Positions 58,861-64,000 of a stretch of DNA of 64,000 nucleotides are shown piece after piece. Position 1 is the first letter of the stretch, and every line of letters starts with the position of its first letter. The position numbers and the translations under genes were made by a program. The notes below the pieces were generated by a model, which ran no database searches, was not told where the DNA came from, and worked only from the letters and a program-made list of their open reading frames with translations. The DNA is from Duncaniella sp. (lineage in GTDB: Bacteria > Bacteroidota > Bacteroidia > Bacteroidales > Muribaculaceae), in NCBI GenBank assembly GCA_029060405.1, contig JAIDUB010000081.1, positions 1 to 64,000 of the forward strand, written 5' to 3'.

Positions 58861-61682
58861 TTCAGTTCCTGACGTAGAAATTCGGCGGTAGGCGAGTCGG
58901 TGGCTGCAACCTCTTCGGGAGTGCCGACGGCAATGATCGAGCCTCCGTTTTTTCCGCCGCCCGGTCCCATATCCACCACTAAGTCAGCGCTTTTTATCAC
59001 GTCAAGATTATGCTCGATGACCACCACGGTATTTCCCTTGTCGACAAGACGCCGGAGCACGTTGAGAAGCACGCTGATGTCCTCGAAATGAAGTCCGGTA
59101 GTGGGCTCGTCGAGTATGAACAGAGTGCGCCCCGTGTCACGCTTCGACAGTTCGGTGGCGAGTTTCACACGCTGGTTTTCACCGCCTGAAAGAGTAGAGG
59201 ACGGCTGCCCGAGCTTGATGTAACCGAGGCCTATTTCCTGCAAAACCTTGATTTTATTGATAATCGAGGGTATTCCGGCAAAAAATTCCACAGCCTGATT
59301 GATGGTCATGTCGAGAACGTCGGCGATAGACTTGCCCTTGAATCTTACTTCGAGAGTCTCGCGGTTATAACGCTTGCCGCCGCAAGTCTCGCATGTCACA
59401 AGCACATCGGGGAGGAAATTCATCTCGATGGTCTTATAGCCGTTACCGTTGCAGGTCTCGCAGCGACCGCCGGCGATGTTAAACGAGAATCGTCCCGGAC
59501 GGTAGCCGCGTATCTTGGCCTCCGAAAGATTGGCAAAGAGGTCGCGTATGGCTGTAAACACTCCTGTATATGTAGCCGGATTGGAACGTGGCGACTTGCC
59601 GAGCGGCGACTGGTCAACGGTGACTACCTTGTCGATATTTTCAAGCCCCTCGATGGCAGTGTAGGGGAGCGGCGCATTGCTGCTCCGGTAGAACTTCTGG
59701 CTCAGAATGGGCTGAAGCGTGGCGTTGATGAGTGATGACTTGCCGCTGCCTGATACTCCGGCCACGCACACGAATGTGCCGAGCGGGAGATCGAGAGTGA
59801 CGTCACGCAGATTGTTGCCCGATGCTCCGCGGAGTATAAGATGCTTGCCGTTTCCTTCGCGGCGTTTCTCAGGAACGGCGAGCGCGCGCTTGCCGTTGAG
59901 ATAGCTTGCCGTGAGGGTGTCGGACTTGAGCATTTTATCGGGAGTGCCGGCAAATACGACCTCGCCCCCTTTGCGACCGGCCTTGGGTCCGATATCGACC
60001 ACATAGTCAGCCTCAAGCATCATATCCTTGTCGTGTTCCACCACGATGATGGAGTTGCGGGCGTCGCGCAGGCGCTTCAGGGAGTTGATGAGGCGCAGAT
60101 TGTCGCGCTGATGAAGCCCTATCGAAGGCTCGTCGAGAATATACATCACGTTGACGAGCTGACTGCCGAGCTGCGTGGCAAGGCGAATGCGCTGGCTTTC
60201 ACCGCCCGAAAGGGTTGCGGAGCCGCGCGACAGCTGGAGGTAATCCAGCCCGACGTCGACGAGGAAACTGAGCCGGGAGCGAATTTCCTTCATGATTTCT
60301 CGGGCTATGATGAGTTGCGTGGGCGACAGCCGGCTTTCAACCGTCTTTGACCATTCATAGAGTTCGCCTATATCCATGCGGCACAGGTCGGCTATGGTCT
60401 TGCCGTCGACGTAATAATGCAGCGCTTCCCTGTTGAGGCGGTCACCGTGGCACTCCGGGCACACGGCGCGCGTGAAGAATCCCTCACTCCACTTCTTGGC
60501 GGCGGCCGATGAATCTTCGTCGCGGTTCATCTCTATATACTTCACGAGCCCTTCGTAGAGCTGAAAGTAATTGTAGGTGGCAAGAGTGGAGTTTTCGATT
60601 GACAGTCGTTCGTTAGTGCCGTTGAGTATATCGTTGAGAGCCTCCTCGCTCAGCTTGGAAATGGGAGTCTTGAGGGTGAAGCCGTATTTCTTGCATATCG
60701 CGTCGATCTGCCAGAAAATCATCGAGTCGCGAAATTTGCCCAGCGGTGTGATGCCGCCCTGATATATCGATAGGGCGGGATTGGGGATGATCTTGTCGCG
60801 GTCGATGAGATTTACCGTGCCAAGTCCCTTGCATACCGGGCAAGCGCCCAGCGGAGAGTTGAATGAAAAATTATGCGGCGCGGGGTCACGGTATGACAGT
60901 CCGCTTTCGGGGTCCATAAGTGTCTGGGAGAAATGGCTGACAGAGTCGGTGTCGACGTCGTAGATCATCAGCTGCTTGTCGCCCTGCCTGAGGGCATCGG
61001 CCACTGTTGAGTCAAGGCGTGTCAAGTCCTTGTCCGACACTTTCAGTCGGTCGACGACAAGTTCGATGTCGTGATTTTTGTATCGGTCGACCTTCATAGC
61101 TGGGACAATGGTCCGAATCTCTCCGTCGACCCTGACGTTGAGAAATCCTTTTTTGCGCAGCGATTCAAAGAGGTCCTTGTAGTGTCCCTTGCGGTTTTTT
61201 ACAAGCGGGGCGAGAATATAAACCTTATGACCGGCAAACCGCTCCATGATCAGGTTGACGATCTGCTCGCGCGAATATTTCACCATAGGTTTGCCGGTGA
61301 TATAGCTCACGGCGGTGCCTATGCGGGCGTAGAGCAGGCGCAGGAAGTCGTAGACCTCGGTGGTGGTGCCGATGGTGCTTCGCGGATTGCGGTTGGTGGT
61401 TTTCTGTTCGATGGCGATGACCGGACTCAATCCCGAAATTTTGTCCACATCGGGACGCTCGAGATTGCCTATCATATTTCGCGCGTAGGATGAGAAAGTC
61501 TCTATGTAGCGGCGCTGTCCCTCGGCAAAAATCGTGTCGAAGGCGAGCGAAGATTTGCCGCTTCCGCTCAGGCCCGTTATGACGGTAAGTGTATTGTGTG
61601 GAATATCTACGTCGATATTCTTGAGATTGTGCACGCGGGCACCGAGCACACTCAATTTATCATTGGTTGCGATGCTGTTCAT
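58851..61682 (-). CDS. uvrA: Excinuclease ABC subunit A (UvrA-type ATPase)
   Basis: 943 aa. Recognises bulky DNA lesions and loads UvrB. Two ABC-type ATPase modules are seen: Walker [11 protein letters not shown] and [10 protein letters not shown], signatures [12 protein letters not shown] and [12 protein letters not shown], Walker [11 protein letters not shown] and [10 protein letters not shown]. The C-terminal zinc finger [10 protein letters not shown]...[10 protein letters not shown] is complete. In the first module only CPVCKGLG is present; the preceding CxxC is replaced by DPESG. Bacteroidetes often carry two uvrA genes and this may be the second form. Intact length. Confidence 0.93.
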   Translation of the reverse strand: MNSIATNDKLSVLGARVHNLKNIDVDIPHNTLTVITGLSGSGKSSLAFDTIFAEGQRRYIETFSSYARNMIGNLERPDVDKISGLSPVIAIEQKTTNRNPRSTIGTTTEVYDFLRLLYARIGTAVSYITGKPMVKYSREQIVNLIMERFAGHKVYILAPLVKNRKGHYKDLFESLRKKGFLNVRVDGEIRTIVPAMKVDRYKNHDIELVVDRLKVSDKDLTRLDSTVADALRQGDKQLMIYDVDTDSVSHFSQTLMDPESGLSYRDPAPHNFSFNSPLGACPVCKGLGTVNLIDRDKIIPNPALSIYQGGITPLGKFRDSMIFWQIDAICKKYGFTLKTPISKLSEEALNDILNGTNERLSIENSTLATYNYFQLYEGLVKYIEMNRDEDSSAAAKKWSEGFFTRAVCPECHGDRLNREALHYYVDGKTIADLCRMDIGELYEWSKTVESRLSPTQLIIAREIMKEIRSRLSFLVDVGLDYLQLSRGSATLSGGESQRIRLATQLGSQLVNVMYILDEPSIGLHQRDNLRLINSLKRLRDARNSIIVVEHDKDMMLEADYVVDIGPKAGRKGGEVVFAGTPDKMLKSDTLTASYLNGKRALAVPEKRREGNGKHLILRGASGNNLRDVTLDLPLGTFVCVAGVSGSGKSSLINATLQPILSQKFYRSSNAPLPYTAIEGLENIDKVVTVDQSPLGKSPRSNPATYTGVFTAIRDLFANLSEAKIRGYRPGRFSFNIAGGRCETCNGNGYKTIEMNFLPDVLVTCETCGGKRYNRETLEVRFKGKSIADVLDMTINQAVEFFAGIPSIINKIKVLQEIGLGYIKLGQPSSTLSGGENQRVKLATELSKRDTGRTLFILDEPTTGLHFEDISVLLNVLRRLVDKGNTVVVIEHNLDVIKSADLVVDMGPGGGKNGGSIIAVGTPEEVAATDSPTAEFLRQELNQK

Positions 61683-61713
61683 TTATGTCTTTCATCAATG
61701 GAGGCAGGGACGA

Positions 61714-62652
61714 TCAGTCGACAGTCCAAGCCGGGTTGTAGACGGTAGTTTTCTGTTTCTTGCGGGATAGCGAATTGGCGGTAGGGATGCGCACTTTGTA
61801 GGTTTTGCCTGTCTTGTTGGGTAGGCTCTTGGCGCGAATCCATTGATTGTGCTCTCGCAGGGTAAGGTAGTCGATACCCTGTTCCTTTGCCCATGACGCC
61901 CAGTCGTCGACGGGATAGTTGACGGTAACGGTGCGGTATTCCACGGGCTGATAAAGCTGCGACTTGTAGAGATTGAAGCCGTAGGCCCGGGGATTTTCCA
62001 TGATGAGTTTCGTGGCCATGATGCGGAAGATATACCGCATTGTCTCGTCGGCGAGATAGAGATTGAACGCCGATTTCTGCTGCTGCTTCTCGAGTTCCGA
62101 CGATATGCGTCCCATGCCGCCGTTGTAGCTTGCGGCCACTGATTCCCAGTTGCCGTATTTTTCATAAGCCTTGCGGAAGTAGCGGCAAGCGGCTTCGGTA
62201 GCTTTCTCGGTGTTGTAGCGCTCGTCGACATACTCGTTTATCTCCAGCCCGTATTGCTTGCCTGTCTCGGGAATGAACTGCCACAGCCCGGCTGCTTTAG
62301 CCGCCGAGTAGGCGCGTGGATTCAAAGTGCTTTCCACGCAAGCTAGATAAAGCAGGTCGGCCGGAATGCCGTTGCGTTTCAATATAGGGGCAAGCTCGGG
62401 AAAAAGCTTGTTGGCGCGCTTGATGGTGAGGAGTGTGTTGGTGTGGGAATACGACATGCCGGTAAGCTCGCGGTCAAGGCGCTCGGCCATAAGGGTATTG
62501 TCGAGATCAACTGCCTTTCCGCAGAAGGTCATTTCCACGGGCGTGTAGGGCGAAACAACGGTGGAAAACACCGCTGATGCGTCGCGCGCTTCGGCTGCAC
62601 AGGCAGCGGTCGCTATGGCGGCTGCAAGAATTGTCTTATATAATATATTCAT
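61714..62652 (-). CDS. Lytic transglycosylase (SLT domain)
   Basis: 312 aa with a signal peptide ([15 protein letters not shown]). The SLT domain has the catalytic Glu in CVESTLNP, then [33 protein letters not shown] and SYNGGMGRI. It cleaves murein to 1,6-anhydro ends, and is like the MltD N-terminal domain but without LysM repeats. The C-terminal ~100 residues are of unknown type. It lies 5 bp after the preceding gliding-type gene. Confidence 0.93.
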   Translation of the reverse strand: MNILYKTILAAAIATAACAAEARDASAVFSTVVSPYTPVEMTFCGKAVDLDNTLMAERLDRELTGMSYSHTNTLLTIKRANKLFPELAPILKRNGIPADLLYLACVESTLNPRAYSAAKAAGLWQFIPETGKQYGLEINEYVDERYNTEKATEAACRYFRKAYEKYGNWESVAASYNGGMGRISSELEKQQQKSAFNLYLADETMRYIFRIMATKLIMENPRAYGFNLYKSQLYQPVEYRTVTVNYPVDDWASWAKEQGIDYLTLREHNQWIRAKSLPNKTGKTYKVRIPTANSLSRKKQKTTVYNPAWTVD

Positions 62653-62657
62653 AATGG

Positions 62658-63965
62658 TTATCGGTAATTAACAATATTGATATCGCCCGAGAGATTATAT
62701 TTCTTATCATCGGCTCCACGGGCTTTGATTACGTAATAATATACTCCGGCAGGGACGAGTTTGCCGTTATACCGTCCGTCCCAGCCTTGCGACGGATCGG
62801 TAAATGATGCCATCTTCACTCCGAGGCGGTTGAAAATATGACATTCAAATTCCACTATGGAGCTGTAGCTCACTTTCCACTCGTCGTTGACACCTTCGCT
62901 TGCTCCGGGTGAGAAGGCGTTGGGGCACAGGAGTGATGACTGGCCTATGGAAATAGTGTAGACGGTACCTGTATAGTCACATGTACCGGCATCGTTGGCA
63001 CACACGAAGCGTACATAGGTATTGCCCTGCTCGCGAAATGTGTAGGTGGTCACGGGTTCGGATATGCGCAGCTGTATATCGTCAAAGTCGGGGTAGGTGG
63101 AAAATTGCCATTCGGTAAACACGGCGGCATCGGTAACGGCGGCGTAAAACTCCACCTCGGCAGGAGCTGAGCCTCCGAGTCCGTCGTTGCCCGCACCTGT
63201 CTCGTTGGAATTATCGCGCGATTGCTGGGTGGCTGACGTGTAGGCTTCGACGGCCGACGGCTGCATGGTGACGGAAGCCACGCTCTCGGCCATGCCCCAC
63301 TGCGATAGAAACCTGTCGCCTTCAATCACGAACTCGGTAGCGCAGAGCGGTGCCGGCGCATGGATTACCGGCGAGAGATGGGAGAAATTTACGTCGGCCT
63401 GATCCACGCGGTAGGTTTTCGACGAATCGTCGAGGGTCATGGTGGCATAGCTGAGAGTTATGCCACGGTCGAGCTCTACGGAGCGGCCGTTGATGGTATA
63501 GTAGTTTATGGCAGCCGCCTGCCCTGTAATATCGAGGGAAACCTGACCGCAATCCTGCTCGGCGCTCGGCGCTATTGAAGTCACTTCGTAGGGATGCTGC
63601 GAATAGTCGATTATGTAAAAATAGTAACGCTGATCCCCGTCCTCGATTATATAACCGCGGTCACCGGCGGGAAGGGTGAGCGAAGTGGACTCACCCGAGC
63701 GCACCAGTCCATCGACGGGCTCGGCAAAGCCGCCTCCGAGAGAGCCGTATTGCTGCCACACGGCTGAGCTGTTGCCCGAGGGCGACGTGTACGTAACCGT
63801 CACTCCGGCGGCGTCGTAGAGCACATACACAGCATCGAGACCTGTAGTGGCGGCCGGAGTCTCAGTGATGACACTGTGACTGTAGCCGGTAAATGAAATC
63901 TCGGCCATAGCCTGCGGAGCAGCAGCCACAGCGAGTAATGCGATTGAAAATATCAGGCGGTTCAT
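62658..63965 (-). CDS. Secreted protein with gliding-motility-associated C-terminal domain
   Basis: 435 aa with signal peptide (MNRLIFSIALLAVAAAPQAMA). Several beta-sandwich stretches lie in the middle. The C-terminal ~85 residues (LLCPNAFSPGASEGVNDEWKVSYSSIVEFECHIFNRLGVKM ... AGVYYYVIKARG) match the CHU_C / gliding-motility-associated type IX secretion domain. The protein is probably exported by the type IX system and attached to the surface. Coupled closely to the lytic transglycosylase. No promoter is visible before the window ends. Confidence 0.88.
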   Translation of the reverse strand: MNRLIFSIALLAVAAAPQAMAEISFTGYSHSVITETPAATTGLDAVYVLYDAAGVTVTYTSPSGNSSAVWQQYGSLGGGFAEPVDGLVRSGESTSLTLPAGDRGYIIEDGDQRYYFYIIDYSQHPYEVTSIAPSAEQDCGQVSLDITGQAAAINYYTINGRSVELDRGITLSYATMTLDDSSKTYRVDQADVNFSHLSPVIHAPAPLCATEFVIEGDRFLSQWGMAESVASVTMQPSAVEAYTSATQQSRDNSNETGAGNDGLGGSAPAEVEFYAAVTDAAVFTEWQFSTYPDFDDIQLRISEPVTTYTFREQGNTYVRFVCANDAGTCDYTGTVYTISIGQSSLLCPNAFSPGASEGVNDEWKVSYSSIVEFECHIFNRLGVKMASFTDPSQGWDGRYNGKLVPAGVYYYVIKARGADDKKYNLSGDINIVNYR

Positions 63966-64000
63966 GAAAATCCGTAGTGAAAAGTCTTAATTTACAAAGA

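Overview
The window looks like a chromosomal segment of a gut-type member of the Bacteroidales, most like Muribaculaceae, although the family is my inference. The evidence is: promoters of the Bacteroidetes form TTG-N19/20-TAnnTTTGC; genes preceded by A-rich leaders rather than Shine-Dalgarno sites; Gram-negative KDO synthesis (kdsA); a type IX / gliding-motility C-terminal domain; a BspA-like leucine-rich surface protein; and Bacteroidetes-only families such as DUF4296, DUF6048/DUF6452, DUF4199 and DUF5106. I see no rRNA, tRNA, CRISPR array or classical insertion sequence.

Layout. 1-960 is gene-free and holds a ~366-bp tandem repeat made of short hairpins. From 18.6 kb back to 1.0 kb there are fourteen co-directional minus-strand genes: a DUF5106 thioredoxin-like protein, DoxX, MnmA, a bifunctional-nuclease/UVR protein, a nucleoside-type MFS carrier, RsmE, KdsA, a TPR protein, a receiver/PPDK_N protein, a coiled-coil protein with a clamp-binding-like tail, DPP IV, a membrane protein, MiaA and a secreted protein. 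At 18.8-22.3 kb is a 1172-aa LRR/Ig-like surface protein with a ~400-nt structured leader, followed by a repeat-rich gap. At 23.2-32.6 kb, plus strand: yqeY-like, serS, rbfA, a LolC/E-type permease, prolyl oligopeptidase, a BamE-like-ended lipoprotein, an MBL hydrolase, a histone H1-like protein, pyrK and pyrD. At 32.7-35.9 kb an AT-rich islet lies between the intact pyrD and a second, 5'-truncated pyrD copy. It carries a PD-(D/E)XK-like nuclease and small orphan genes. At 36.1-46.2 kb: iron alcohol dehydrogenase, a PH-domain membrane protein with a candidate structured leader or small RNA, a GH13 lipoprotein, a small membrane protein, then ileS, a DksA-like gene, lspA, a DUF4296 lipoprotein and a small orphan. 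At 51.4-46.2 kb, minus strand: DUF4199, GT2, nitroreductase, DUF6452, DUF6048, SDR, phoH. At 51.7-58.9 kb, plus strand: an outer-membrane beta-barrel, thrS-infC-rpmI-rplT, a degenerate endonuclease I homologue and a lipoprotein. The end carries uvrA, a lytic transglycosylase and a gliding-motility-type protein on the minus strand.

Most genes are housekeeping: translation (miaA, mnmA, rsmE, serS, rbfA, ileS, thrS, infC, rpmI, rplT), pyrimidine synthesis (pyrK/pyrD), envelope (kdsA, lspA, LolC/E-type permease, GT2) and peptide use (two S9 peptidases).

The observations most worth a second look are: (1) the leader of the LRR protein, which can form two mutually exclusive structures; (2) the pyrD-flanked islet with its nuclease; (3) a candidate pseudoknotted RNA with promoter and terminator at 37.9-38.15 kb; (4) the coiled-coil protein ending in QLSLF with an AT-hook-like patch; (5) an IleRS with GIHH in place of HxGH; (6) an endonuclease I homologue lacking its catalytic residues; and (7) a 7-bp stop-codon-rich tandem repeat that abuts gene ends. 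All calls come from reading the sequence; no database search was run.
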